NCBI RefSeq assembly: GCF_050948215.1
Contig: NW_027488774.1
Location: forward strand, 186,001 to 250,000
Length of the DNA: 64,000 nucleotides
Source of the DNA: Halictus rubicundus
Taxonomy: Eukaryota; Arthropoda; Insecta; Hymenoptera; Halictidae
Direction: 5' to 3'
Part shown: piece after piece, positions 15,101 to 30,600 of the stretch
Layout of the letters: the number at the start of each line of letters is the position of its first letter
Position numbering within the stretch: position 1 is the stretch's first letter
Program-made: the position numbers and the translations under genes
The notes under the pieces: model-generated
Told to the model about the DNA's origin: nothing
The model's database searches: none
The model's input: only the letters and a program-made list of their open reading frames with translations

Positions 15101-18100
15101 AGGATAGAGGATACGATATTATAGAGGATAGGATAGGATAGAGGAAATGATAGGGTATTGGATAGGATAGAGCATAGGATAAAGAATAGGATATGATAGA
15201 GGATAGGATAGGGGATTGGATAGCATACGGGATTGGATGGGATAGAGGATAGAATACGATAGAGGATAGGATAGGATGGAGGATAGAATAGGGGATTGGA
15301 TAGGATAGAGTATAGGATAGGATGGAGGATAGAATAGGGGATTGGATAGGATAGAGTATAGGATAGGATAGGATAGAGGATACGATATTATAGAGGATAG
15401 GATAGGTTAGAGGATAGGATCGGATAGAGGATAGGATAGGGGATTGGATAGGATAGAGGAAAGGATAGGATAGAGGATAGGATAGGATAGAGGATAGGAT
15501 ATAGGATTGGATAGGTTAGAGGGTAGGATACGATAGTGGATAGGATAGATGATAGGATAGGATAGAGGATAGGATAGGATAGAGGATAGGATAGGGGATT
15601 GGATAGGATAGAGGATAGGATAGGATAGAGGATAGGATAGCATAGAGGATAGGATAGGATAGAGGATAGGATACGATAGAGGATAGGATAGGATGGAGGA
15701 TAGGATAGGGGATTGGATAGGATAGAGTATAGGATAGGATAGGATAGAGGATACGATATTATAGAGGATAGGATAGGTTAGAGGATAGGATCGGATAGAG
15801 GATAGGATAGGGGATTGGATAGGATAGAGGAAAGGATAGGATAGAGGATAGGATAGGATAGCGGATAGGATAGGGGATTGGATAGGATACAGGATAGGAT
15901 AGGATAGAGGATAGGATAGGAATGAGGATAGGAAAAGATAGAGTATCGGATAGGATGGCATAGAATATAGAATAGGATAGAATATAGAATAGGATAGAGG
16001 ATAGGATAGGATAGAGGATAGGATAGGATTGAGGATAGGATAGGATAGAGGATAGGATAGGATTGAGGATAGGATAGGATAGAGGATAGGATATTATAGA
16101 GGATAGGATAGGACAGAGGATAGGATAGGATAGAGGATAGGATAGTATAGAGGATAGGATAGGATAGGGGATAGGATAGGATAGATGATAGGATAGGAAA
16201 GAGGATAGGATAGGATAGAGGATAGGATAGGATAGAGGATAGGATAGGGGATTGTATAGGATAGAGGACAGGAGACGATAGAGGATAGGATAGAGGATAG
16301 GTTAGGGGATTGGATAGGATAGAGGATAGGATAGGATAGAGGATATGATAGAGGATAGGATAGGATAGAGGATAGGATAGGGTAGAGGATAGGATAGGAT
16401 AGAGGATAGGATAGGAAAGAGGATAGGATAGGATAGAGGATAGGATAGGATAGAGGATAGGATAGGGGATTGTATAGGATAGAGGACAGGAGACGATGGA
16501 GGATAGGATAGAGGATAGGTTAGGGGATTGGATAGGATAGAGGACAGGATAGGATAGAGGATAGGATAGAGGATAGGATAGGATAGAGGATAGGATAGGA
16601 TAGAGGATAGGATAGGATAGAGGATAGGATAGGATAGAGGATAGGATCGGATAGAGGATAGGATAGGGGATTGGATAGGATAGAGGAAAGGATAGGATAG
16701 AGGATAGGATAGGATAGAGGATAGGATCGGATAGAGGATAGGATAGGGGATTGGATAGGATAGAGGAAAGGATAGGATAGAGGATAGGATAGGATAGAGG
16801 ATAGGATATAGGATTGGATAGGTTAGAGGGTAGGATACGATAGTGGATAGGATAGATGATAGGATAGGATAGAGGATAGGATAGGATAGAGGATAGGATA
16901 GGGGATTGGATAGGATAGAGGATAGGATAGGATAGAGGATAGGATAGCATCGAGGATAGGATAGGATAGAGGATAGGATAGGATAGAGGATAGGATAGGA
17001 TAGAGGATAGAGGATAGGATAGGATAGAGGATAGGATAGGGGATTGGATAGGATAGAGGATAGGATAGGATAGAGGATAGGATAGGATTGAGGTTAGGAT
17101 AGGATAGAGGATAGGATAGGATAGAGGATATGATAGGATAGAGGATAGTATAGGATAGAGGATAGGATAGGATAGAATATAGAATAGGATAGAGGATAGG
17201 ATACTATAGAGGATAGGATAAGATAGAGGATAGGATAGGATGGAGGATAGGATAGGATAGAGAATACGATACGATAGAGTATAGGACATAGGATTGCATA
17301 GGATAGAGGATAGGATACGATAGAGGATAGAATAGAATTGAGAATAGGATAGGATAGAGGATAGGATAGGATAGAGGATAGGATAGGATAGAGGATAGGA
17401 TAGGATAGAGGATAGGATAGGATAGAGGATAGGATAGGATAGAGGATAGGATAGGATAGGATAGAGGATAGGATACGATAGAGGATAGGATAGGATTGAG
17501 GATAGTATAGGATAGAGGAAAGGATAGGATAGAGGATCGGATAGGTGATTGGATAGGATAGAGGATAGGATAGGATAGAGGATAGTATAGGATAGAGGAT
17601 AGGATAGCATAGAGGATAGGATAGGATAGAGGATAGGATAGGATAGAGGATAGGATAGGATAGAGGATAGGATAGGATAGAGGATAGGATAGGATAGAGG
17701 ATAGGATAGGATAGAGGATAGGATAGGATAGAGGATAGGATAGGATAGAGGATAGGATAGGATAGAGGATAGGATAGGATAGAGGATATGATAGGATAGA
17801 GGATCGGATAGGATAGAGGATAGGATAGGATAGAGGATAGAATACGATAGAGGATAGGATATTATAGAGGATAGGATATGATAGAGGATAGGATAGGATA
17901 GAGGATAGGATAGGATAGAGGATAGGATAGGATAGAGGATAGGATAGGATAGAGGATAGGATAGGATAGAGGATAGGATAGGATAGAGGATAGGATAGGA
18001 TAAAGGATAGGATAGGATAGAGGATAGGATAGGATAGAGGATAGGATCGGATAGGTGATTGGATAGGATAGAGGATAGGATAGGATAGACGATAGTATAG

Positions 18101-21100
18101 GATAGAGGATAGGATAGGATAGAGGATAGGATAGGATAGAGGATACGATATTATAGAGGATAGGATAGGATAGAGGAAATGATAGGGTATTGGATAGGAT
18201 AGAGCATAGGATAAAGAATAGGATATGATAGAGGATAGGATAGGGGATTGGATAGCATACGGGATTGGATGGGATAGAGGATAGAATACGATAGAGGATA
18301 GGATAGGATGGAGGATAGAATAGGGGATTGGATAGGATAGAGTATAGGATAGGATGGAGGATAGAATAGGGGATTGGATAGGATAGAGTATAGGATAGGA
18401 TAGGATAGAGGATACGATATTATAGAGGATAGGATAGGTTAGAGGATAGGATCGGATAGAGGATAGGATAGGGGATTGGATAGGATAGAGGAAAGGATAG
18501 GATAGAGGATAGGATAGGATAGAGGATAGGATATAGGATTGGATAGGTTAGAGGGTAGGATACGATAGTGGATAGGATAGATGATAGGATAGGATAGAGG
18601 ATAGGATAGGATAGAGGATAGGATAGGGGATTGGATAGGATAGAGGATAGGATAGGATAGAGGATAGGATAGCATAGAGGATAGGATAGGATAGAGGATA
18701 GGATAGGATAGAGGATAGGATAGGATAGAGGATAGAGGATAGGATAGGATAGAGGATAGGATAGGGGATTGGATAGGATAGAGGATAGGATAGGATAGAG
18801 GATAGGATAGGATTGAGGTTAGGATAGGATAGAGGATAGGATAGGATAGAGGATATGATAGGATAGAGGATAGTATAGGATAGAGGATAGGATAGGATAG
18901 AATATAGAATAGGATAGAGGATAGGATACTATAGAGGATAGGATAAGATAGAGGATAGGATAGGATAGCGGATAGGATAGGATAGAGTATAGAATAGGAT
19001 AGAGGATAGGATAGGATAGAGGATAGAATAGGATTGAAGATAGGATAGGATAGAGGAAAGGATAGGATAGAGGATCGGATAGGTGATTGGATAGGATAGA
19101 GGATAAGATAGGATAGAGGATAGTATAGGATAGAGGATAGGATAGGATTGAGGATAGGATAGGATAGAGGATAGGATAGGATAGAGGATAGGATAGTATA
19201 GAGGATAGGATAGGATAGAGGATATGATAGGATAGAGGATAGTATAGGATAGAGGATAGGATAGGATAGAATATAGAATAGGATAGAGGATAGGATACTA
19301 TAGAGGATAGGATAAGATAGAGGATAGGATAGGATGGAGGATAGGATAGGATAGAGAATACGATACGATAGAGTATAGGACATAGGATTGGATAGGATAG
19401 AGGATAGGATACGATAGAGGATAGAATAGAATTGGGGAATAGGATAGGATAGAGGATACGATATTATAGTGGCGAGGATCGAATAGAGGATAGGATAGCG
19501 GATAGGATAGGATAGAGTATAGAATAGGATAGAGGATAGGATAGGATAGAGGATAGAATAGGATTGAAGATAGGATAGGATAGAGGAAAGGATAGGATAG
19601 AGGATAGGATCGGATAGGTGATTGGATAGGATAGAGGATAGGATAGGATAGACGATAGTATAGGATAGAGGATAGGATAGGATAGAGGATAGGATAGGAT
19701 AGAGTATACGATATTATAGAGGATAGGATAGGATAGAGGAAATGATAGGGTATTGGATAGGATAGAGCATAGGATAAAGAATAGGATATGATAGAGGATA
19801 GGATAGGGGATTGGATAGCATACGGGATTGGATGGGATAGAGGATAGAATACGATAGAGGATAGGATAGGATGGAGGATAGAATAGGGGATTGGATAGGA
19901 TAGAGTATAGGATAGGATAGGATAGAGGATACGATATTATAGAGGATAGGATAGGTTAGAGGATAGGATCGGATAGAGGATAGGATAGGGGATTGGATAG
20001 GATAGAGGAAAGGATAGGATAGAGGATAGGATAGGATAGAGGATAGGATATAGGATTGGATAGGTTAGAGGGTAGGATACGATAGTGGATAGGATAGATG
20101 ATAGGATAGGATAGAGGACAGGATAGGATAGAGGATAGGATAGGGGATTGGATAGGATAGAGGATAGGATAGGATAGAGGATAGGATAGCATAGAGGATA
20201 GGATAGGATAGAGGATAGGATAGGATAGAGGATAGGATAGGATAGAGGATAGAGGATAGGATAGGATAGAGGATAGGATAGGGGATTGGATAGGATAGAG
20301 GATAGGATAGGATAGAGGATAGGATAGGATTGAGGTTAGGATAGGATAGAGGATAGGATAGGATAGAGGATATGATAGGATAGAGGATAGTATAGGATAG
20401 AGGATAGGATAGGATAGAATATAGAATAGGATAGAGGATAGGATACTATAGAGGATAGGATAAGCTAGAGGATAGGATAGGATGGAGGATAGGATAGGAT
20501 AGAGAATACGATACGATAGAGTATAGGACATAGGATTGCATAGGATAGAGGATAGGATACGATAGAGGATAGAATAGAATTGAGAATAGGATAGGATAGA
20601 GGATACGATATTATAGTGGCGAGGATCGAATAGAGGATAGGATAGCGGATAGGATAGGATAGAGTATAGAATAGGATAGAGGATAGGATAGGATAGAGGA
20701 TAGAATAGGATTGAAGATAGGATAGGATAGAGGAAAGGATAGGATAGAGGATCGGATAGGTGATTGGATAGGATAGAGGATAAGATAGGATAGAGGATAG
20801 TATAGGATAGAGGATAGGATAGGATTGAGGATAGGATAGGATAGAGGATAGGATAGGATAGAGGATAGAATAGGATTGAAGATAGGATAGGATAGAGGAA
20901 AGGATAGGATAGAGGATCGGATAGGTGATTGGATAGGATAGAGGATAAGATAGGATAGAGGATAGGATAGGATAGAGGATACGATATTATAGAGGATAGG
21001 ATAGGATAGAGGAAATGATAGGGTATTGGATAGGATAGAGCATAGGATAAAGAATAGGATATGATAGAGGATAGGATAGGGGATTGGATAGCATACGGGA

Positions 21101-24100
21101 TTGGATGGGATAGAGGATAGAATACGATAGAGGATAGGATAGGATGGAGGATAGAATAGGGGATTGGATAGGATAGAGTATAGGATAGGATAGGATAGAG
21201 GATACGATATTATAGAGGATAGGATAGGTTAGAGGATAGGATCGGATAGAGGATAGGATAGGGGATTGGATAGGATAGAGGAAAGGATAGGATAGAGGAT
21301 AGGATAGGATAGAGGATAGGATATAGGATTGGATAGGTTAGAGGGTAGGATACGATAGTGGATAGGATAGATGATAGGATAGGATAGAGGATAGGATAGG
21401 ATAGAGGATAGGATAGGGGATTGGATAGGATAGAGGATAGGATAGGATAGAGGATAGGATAGCATAGAGGATAGGATAGGATAGAGGATAGGATAGGATA
21501 GAGGATAGGATAGGATAGAGGATAGAGGATAGGATAGGATAGAGGATAGGATAGGGGATTGGATAGGATAGAGGATAGGATAGGATAGAGGATAGGATAG
21601 GATTGAGGTTAGGATAGGATAGAGGATAGGATAGGATAGAGGATATGATAGGATAGAGGATAGTATAGGATAGAGGATAGGATAGGATAGAATATAGAAT
21701 AGGATAGAGGATAGGATACTATAGAGGATAGGATAAGCTAGAGGATAGGATAGGATGGAGGATAGGATAGGATAGAGAATACGATACGATAGAGTATAGG
21801 ACATAGGATTGCATAGGATAGAGGATAGGATACGATAGAGGATAGAATAGAATTGAGAATAGGATAGGATAGAGGATACGATATTATAGTGGCGAGGATC
21901 GAATAGAGGATAGGATAGCGGATAGGATAGGATAGAGTATAGAATAGGATAGAGGATAGGATAGGATAGAGGATAGAATAGGATTGAAGATAGGATAGGA
22001 TAGAGGAAAGGATAGGATAGAGGATCGGATAGGTGATTGGATAGGATAGAGGATAAGATAGGATAGAGGATAGTATAGGATAGAGGATAGGATAGGATTG
22101 AGGATAGGATAGGATTGAGGATAGGATAGGATAGAGGATAGGATAGGATAGAGGATAGGATAGTATAGAGGATAGGATAGGATAGAGGATATGATAGGAT
22201 AGAGGATAGTATAGGATAGAGGATAGGATAGGATAGAATATAGAATAGGATAGAGGATAGGATACTATAGAGGATAGGATAAGATAGAGGATAGGATAGG
22301 ATGGAGGATAGGATAGGATAGAGAATACGATACGATAGAGTATAGGACATAGGATTGGATAGGATAGAGGATAGGATACGATAGAGGATAGAATAGAATT
22401 GAGAATAGGATAGGATAGAGGATACGATATTATAGTGGCGAGGATCGAATAGAGGATAGGATAGCGGATAGGATAGGATAGAGTATAGAATAGGATAGAG
22501 GATAGGATAGGATAGAGGATAGAATAGGATTGAAGATAGGATAGGATAGAGGAAAGGATAGGATAGAGGATCGGATAGGTGATTGGTTAGGATAGAGGAT
22601 AAGATAGGATAGAGGATAGTATAGGATAGAGGATAGGATAGGATAGGATAGAGGATAGGATAGGATAGAGGATACGATAGGATAGAGGATAGGATAGGAT
22701 AGAGGATAGGATAGGATAGAGGATAGAATAGGATAGAGGATAGGATAGGATTGAGGATAGGATAGGATATAGGATAGGATATTATAGAGGATAGGATAGG
22801 ATAGAGGATAGGATAGTATAGAGGATAGGATAGGATAGAGGATAGGATAGGATAGATGATAGGATAGGAAAGAGGATAGGATAGGATAGAGGATAGGATA
22901 GGATAGAGGATAGGATAGGGGATTGTATATAATAGAGGACAGGAGACGATAGAGGATAGGATAGAGGATAGGTTAGGGGATTGGATAGGATAGAGGATAG
23001 GATAGGATAGAGGATAGGATAGAGGATAGGATAGGATAGAGGATAGGATAGGATAGAGGATAGGATAGGATAGAGGATAGGATAGGATAGAGGATAGGAT
23101 AGGATAGAGGATAGGATATTATAGAGGATAGGATAGGATAGAGGATAGGATAGGATAGAGGATGGGATAGGATAGCGGATAGGATAGGATATAGGATTGG
23201 ATAGGATAGAGAATACGATACGATAGAGTATAGGACATAGGATTGCATAGGATAGAGGATAGGATACGATAGAAGATAGAATAGAATTGAGAATAGGATA
23301 GGATAGAGGATACGATATTATAGTGGCGAGGATCGAATAGAGGATAGGATAGCGGATAGGATAGGATAGAGTATAGAATAGGATAGAGTATAGGATAAGA
23401 TAGAGGATAGAATAGGATTGAAGATAGGATAGGATAGAGGAAAGGATAGGATAGAGGATCGGATAGGTGATTGGATAGGATAGAGGATAAGATAGGATAG
23501 AGGATAGTATAGGATAGAGGATAGGATAGGATTGAGGATAGGATAGGATAGAGGATAGGATAGGATAGAGGATAGGATAGTATAGAGGATAGGATAGGAT
23601 AGAGGATATGATAGGATAGAGGATAGTATAGGATAGAGGATAGGATAGGATAGAATATATAATAGGATAGGGGATAGGATACTATAGAGGATAGGATAAG
23701 ATAGAGGATAGGATAGGATAGAGGATACGATAGGATAGAGGATAGGATAGGATAGAGGATAGGATAGGATAGAGGATAGGATAGGATAGAGGATAGGATA
23801 GGATTGAGGATAGGATAGGATAGAGGATACGATATTATAGAGGATAGGATAGGATAGAGGATAGGATAGGATAGAGGATGGGATAGGATAGCGGATAGGA
23901 TAGGATATAGGATTGGATAGGATAGAGGATAGGATACGATAGAGGATAGGATAGGATAGAGGATAGGATAGGGGATTGGATAGGATAGAGGATAGGATAG
24001 GATAGAGGATAGGATAGGATTGAGGATAGGATAGGATAGAGGAAAGGATAGGATAGAGGATCGGATAGGTGATTGGATAGTATAGAGGATAGGATAGGAT

Positions 24101-27000
24101 AGAGGATAGTATAGGGTAGAGGATAGGATAGGATAGAGGATAGGATAGGATAGAGGATAGGATAGGATAGGATAGAGGATAGGATAGGATAGGATAGAGG
24201 ATACGATATTATAGAGGATAGGATAGGATAGAGGATAGGATCGGATAGAGGATAGGATAGGATAGAGGATAGTATAGGATAGAGGATATTATAGGATAGA
24301 CGATAGGATAGGATAGAGGATACGATATTATAGAGGATAGGATAGGATAGAGGAAATGATAGGGTATTGGATAGGATAGAGCATAGGATAAAGAATAGGA
24401 TATGATAGAGGATAGGATAGGGGATTGGATAGCATACGGGATTGGATGGGATAGAGAATAGGATACGATAGAGGATAGGATAGGATGGAGGATAGGATAG
24501 GGGATTGGATAGGATAGAGGATAGGATAGGATAGAGGATAGGATAGGATAGAGGATAGGATAGGATTGAGGATACGATAGGATAGAGGATACGATATTAT
24601 AGAGGATAGGATAGGATAGAGGATAGGATAGGATAGAGGATGGATAGGATAGCGGATAGGATAGGATATAGGATTGGATAGGATAGAGGATAGGATACGA
24701 TAGAGGATAGGATAGGATAGAGGATAGGATAGGGGATTGGATAGGATAGAGGATAGGATAGGATAGAGGATAGGGTAGGATTGAGGATAGGATAGGATAG
24801 AGGAAAGGATAGGATAGAGGATCGGATAGGTGATTGGATAGTATAGAGGATAGGATAGGATAGAGGATAGTATAGGATAGAGGATAGGATAGGATAGAGG
24901 ATAGGATAGGATAGAGGATAGGATAGGATAGGATAGAGGATACGATATTATAGAGGATAGGATAGGATAGAGGATAGGATCGGATAGAGGATAGGATAGG
25001 ATAGAGGATAGGATCGGATAGGTGATTGGATAGGATAGAGGATAGGATAGGATAGAGGATAGTATAGGATAGAGGATAGGATAGGATAGAGGATAGGATA
25101 GGATAGAGGATACGATATTATAGAGGATAGGATAGGATAGAGGAAATGATAGGGTATTGGATAGGATAGAGCATAGGATAAAGAATAGGATATGATAGAG
25201 GATAGGATAGGGGATTGGATAGCATACGGGATTGGATGGGATAGAGGATAGGATACGATAGAGGATAGGATAGGATGGAGGATAGGATAGGGGATTGGAT
25301 AGGATAGAGTATAGGATAGGATAGGATAGAGGATACGATATTATAGAGGATAGGATAGGTTAGAGGATAGGATCGGATAGAGGATAGGATAGGGGATTGG
25401 ATAGGATAGAGGAAAGGATAGGATAGAGGATAGGATAGGATAGAGGATAGGATATAGGATTGGATAGGTTAGAGGATAGGATACGATAGTGGATAGGATA
25501 GATGATAGGATAGGATAGAGGATAGGATAGGATAGAGGATAGGATATAGGATTGGATAGGTTAGAGGATAGGATACGATAGTGGATAGGATAGATGATAG
25601 GATAAGATAGAGGATAGGATAGGATGGAGGATAGGATAGGATAGAGAATACGATACGATAGAGTATAGGACATAGGATTGGATAGGATAGAGGATAGGAT
25701 ACGATAGAAGATAGAATAGAATTGAGAATAGGATAGGATAGAGGATACGATATTATAGTGGCGAGGATCGAATAGAGGATAGGATAGCGGATAGGATAGG
25801 ATAGAGTATAGAATAGGATAGAGGATAGGATAGGATAGAGGATAGAATAGGATTGAAGATAGGATAGGATAGAGGAAAGGATAGGATAGAGGATCGGATA
25901 GGTGATTGGATAGGATAGAGGATAAGATAGGATAGAGGATAGTATAGGATAGAGGATAGGATAGGATTGAGGATAGGATAGGATAGAGGATAGGATAGGA
26001 TAGAGGATAGGATAGTATAGAGGATAGGATAGGATAGAGGATATGATAGGATAGAGGATAGTATAGGATAGAGGATAGGATAGGATAGAATATAGAATAG
26101 GATAGAGGATAGGATACTATAGAGGATAGGATAAGATAGAGGATAGGATAGGATGGAGGATAGGATAGGATAGAGAATACGATACGATAGAGTATAGGAC
26201 ATAGGATTGGATAGGATAGAGGATAGGATACGATAGAGGATAGAATAGAATTGAGAATAGGATAGGATAGAGGATACGATATTATAGTGGCGAGGATCGA
26301 ATAGAGGATAGGATAGCGGATAGGATAGGATAGAGTATAGAATAGGATAGAGGATAGGATAGGATAGAGGATAGAATAGGATTGAAGATAGGATAGGATA
26401 GAGGAAAGGATAGGATAGAGGATCGGATAGGTGTCTGGATAGGATAGAGGATAAGATAGGATAGAGAATAGTATAGGATAGAGGATAGGATAGGATAGGA
26501 GAGAGGATAGGATAGGATAGAGGATACGATAGGATAGAGGATAGGATAGGATAGAGGATAGGATAGGATAGAGGATAGAATAGGATAGAGGATAGGATAG
26601 GATTGAGGATAGGATAGGATATAGGATAGGATATTATAGAGGATAGGATAGGATAGAGGATAGGATAGTATAGAGGATAGGATAGGGTAGAGGATAGGAT
26701 AGGATAGATGATAGGATAGGAAAGAGGATAGGATAGGATAGAGGATAGGTTAGGATAGAGGATAGGATAGGGGATTGGATAGGATAGAGGATAGGATAGG
26801 ATTGAGGATAGGATAGGATAGAGGATATTATAGGATAGAGGATAGGATAGGACAGGATAGAGTATAGGATTGGATAGAGGATACGATATTATAGAGGATA
26901 GGATAGGATAGAGGAAACGATAGGGTATTGGATAGGATAGAGCATAGGATAAAGAATAGGATAGGATAGAGGATAGGATAGGGGATTGGATAGCATACGG
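15100..27000. repeat. Satellite block C: patchwork of marker-bearing repeats
   Basis: This satellite block is dense in variants and short segmental duplications. The C-containing marker GTGGCGAGGATCGA occurs at 19469, 20616, 21889, 22435, 23323, 25758 and 26287. Its irregular spacings (1147, 1273, 546, 888, 2435 and 529 bp) show repeated local duplication and deletion. GGACAGGAGACGATGG, seen at about 11732 and 13627, recurs at about 16487. No gene-like sequence was found. Confidence 0.8.
19691..22113. repeat. Local tandem duplication with 1,273-bp spacing
   Basis: Blocks at about 19691-20840 and 20964-22113 match at a fixed spacing of 1,273 bp. Anchors are AATGATAGGG (19741 and 21014), GTGGCGAGGATCGA (20616 and 21889) and a GATTGAGG variant (20823 and 22096). 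It is a smaller-scale example of the process that formed the larger duplications. Confidence 0.8.
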
Positions 27001-27699
27001 GATTGGATAGGATAGAGGATAGGATAGGATAGAGGATAGGATAGGGGATTGGATAGGAAAGAGTATAGGATAGGATAGGATAGAGGATACGATATTATAG
27101 AGGATAGGATAGGATAGAGCATAGGATCGGATAGAGGATAGGATAGGGGATTGGATAGGATAGAGGAAAGGATAGGATAGAGGATAGGATAGGATAGCGG
27201 ATAGGATAGGGGATTGGATAGGATACAGGATAGGATAGGATAGAGGATAGGATAGGAATGAGGATAGGAAAAGATAGAGGATCGGATAGGATGGCATAGA
27301 ATATAGAATAGGATAGAATATAGAATAGGATAGAGGATAGGATAGGATAGAGGATAGGATAGGATTGAGGATAGGATAGGATAGAGGATAGGATAGGATT
27401 GAGGATAGGATAGGATAGAGGATAGGATAGGATAGAGGATAGGATAGGGGATTGGATAGGATAGAGGATAGGATAGGATAGAGGATAGGATAGGATTGAG
27501 GATAGGATAGGATAGAGGAAAGGATAGGATAGAGGATCGGATAGGTGATTGGATAGTATAGAGGATAGGATAGGATAGAGGATAGTATAGGATAGAGGAT
27601 AGGATAGGAAAGAGGATAGGATAGGATAGAGGATAGGATAGGATAGAGGATAGGATAGAGGATAGGATAGGATAGGATAGAGGATAGGATAGGATAGGA

Positions 27700-30600
27700 T
27701 AGAGGATAGGATAGGATAGAGGATAGGATAGGATAGAGGATAGAGGATAGGATAGGATAGAGGATACGATAGGATAGAGGATAGGATAGGATAGAGGTTA
27801 GGTTGGATAGAGTATAGAATAGGATAGAGGATAGGATAGGATAGAGGTTAGGATAGGATTGAGGATAGTATAGGATAGAGGAAAGGATAGGATAGAGGAT
27901 AGGATAGAGGATAGGATAGGATAGCGGATAGGATAGGATAGAGGATAGTATAGGATAGAGGATAGGATAGGATAGAGGATAGGATAGGATAGAGGATAGG
28001 ATAGGATAGAGGATACGATAGGATAGAGGATAGGATAGGATAGAGGATAGGATAGGATAGAGGATAGGATAGGATAGAGGATAGGATAGGATTGAGGAAA
28101 GGATAGGATAGAGGATCGGATAGGTGATTGGATAGTATAGAGGATAGGATAGGATAGAGGATAGTATAGGATAGAGGATAGAATAGGATAGAGGATAGGA
28201 TAGGATAGAGGATAGGATAGGATAGGATAGAGGATACGATATTATAGAGGATAGGATAGGATAGAGGATAGGATCGGATAGAGGATAGGATAGGGGATTG
28301 GATAGGATAGAGGAAAGGATAGGATAGAGGATAGGGTAGGATAGAGGATAGGATAGGATAGGATAGAGGATACGATATTATAGAGGATAGGATAGGTTAG
28401 AGGATAGGATCGGATAGAGGATAGGATAGGGGATTGGATAGGATAGAGGAAAGGATAGGATAGAGGATAGGGTAGGATAGAGGATAGGATAGGAAAGAGG
28501 ATAGGATAGGATTGAGGATAGGATAGGATAGAGGATAGGATAGGATAGGATAGAGTATAGGATAGGATAGAGGATACGATATTATAGAGGATAGGATAGG
28601 ATAGAGGAAACGATAGGGTATTGGATAGGATAGAGCATAGGATAAAGAATAGGATAGGATAGAGGATAGGATAGGGGATTGGATAGCATACGGGATTGGA
28701 TAGGATAGAGGATAGGATACGATAGAGGATAGGATAGGATAGAGGATAGGATAGGGGATTGGATAGGATAGAGGATAGGATAGGATAGAGGATAGGATAG
28801 GATTGAGGATAGGATAGGATAGAGGAAAGGATAGGATAGAGGATCGGATAGGTGATTGGATAGTATAGAGGATAGGATAGGATAGAGGATAGTATAGGAT
28901 AGAGGATAGGATAGGATAGAGGATAGGATAGGATAGAGGATAGGATTGGATAGGATAGAGGATAGGATACGATAGAAGATAGAATAGAATTGAGAATAGG
29001 ATAGGATAGAGGATACGATATTATAGTGGCGAGGATCGAATAGAGGATAGGATAGCGGATAGGATAGGATAGAGTATAGAATAGGATAGAGTATAGGATA
29101 GGATAGAGGATAGAATAGGATTGAAGATAGGATAGGATAGAGGAAAGGATAGGATAGAGGATCGGATAGGTGATTGGATAGGATAGAGAATAAGATAGGA
29201 TAGAGGATAGTATAGGATAGAGGATAGGATAGGATTGAGGATAGGATAGGATAGAGGATAGGATAGGATAGAGGATAGGATAGTATAGAGGATAGGATAG
29301 GATAGAGGATATGATAGGATAGAGGATAGTATAGGATAGAGGATAGGATAGGATAGAATATAGAATAGGATAGAGGATAGGATACTATAGAGGATAGGAT
29401 AAGATAGAGGATAGGATAGGATAGAGGATACGATAGGATAGAGGATAGGATAGGATAGAGGATAGGATAGGATAGAGGATAGGATAGGATAGAGGATAGG
29501 ATAGGATTGAGGATACGATAGGATAGAGGATACGATATTATAGAGGATAGGATAGGATAGAGGATAGGATAGGATAGAGGATGGATAGGATAGCGGATAG
29601 GATAGGATATAGGATTGGATAGGATAGAGGATAGGATACGATAGAGGATAGGATAGGATAGAGGATAGGATAGGGGATTGGATAGGATAGAGGATAGGAT
29701 AGGATAGAGGATAGGGTAGGATTGAGGATAGGATAGGATAGAGGAAAGGATAGGATAGAGGATCGGATAGGTGATTGGATAGTATAGAGGATAGGATAGG
29801 ATAGAGGATAGTATAGGATAGAGGATAGGATAGGATAGAGGATAGGATAGGATAGAGGATAGGATAGGATAGGATAGAGGATACGATATTATAGAGGATA
29901 GGATAGGATAGAGGATAGGATCGGATAGAGGATAGGATAGGATAGAGGATAGGATCGGATAGGTGATTGGATAGGATAGAGGATAGGATAGGATAGAGGA
30001 TAGTATAGGATAGAGGATAGGATAGGATAGAGGATAGGATAGGATAGAGGATACGATATTATAGAGGATAGGATAGGATAGAGGAAATGATAGGGTATTG
30101 GATAGGATAGAGCATAGGATAAAGAATAGGATATGATAGAGGATAGGATAGGGGATTGGATAGCATACGGGATTGGATGGGATAGAGGATAGGATACGAT
30201 AGAGGATAGGATAGGATGGAGGATAGGATAGGGGATTGGATAGGATAGAGTATAGGATAGGATAGGATAGAGGATACGATATTATAGAGGATAGGATAGG
30301 TTAGAGGATAGGATCGGATAGAGGATAGGATAGGGGATTGGATAGGATAGAGGAAAGGATAGGATAGAGGATAGGATAGGATAGAGGATAGGATATAGGA
30401 TTGGATAGGTTAGAGGATAGGATACGATAGTGGATAGGATAGATGATAGGATAGGATAGAGGATAGGATAGGATAGAGGATAGGATATAGGATTGGATAG
30501 GTTAGAGGATAGGATACGATAGTGGATAGGATAGATGATAGGATAAGATAGAGGATAGGATAGGATGGAGGATAGGATAGGATAGAGAATACGATACGAT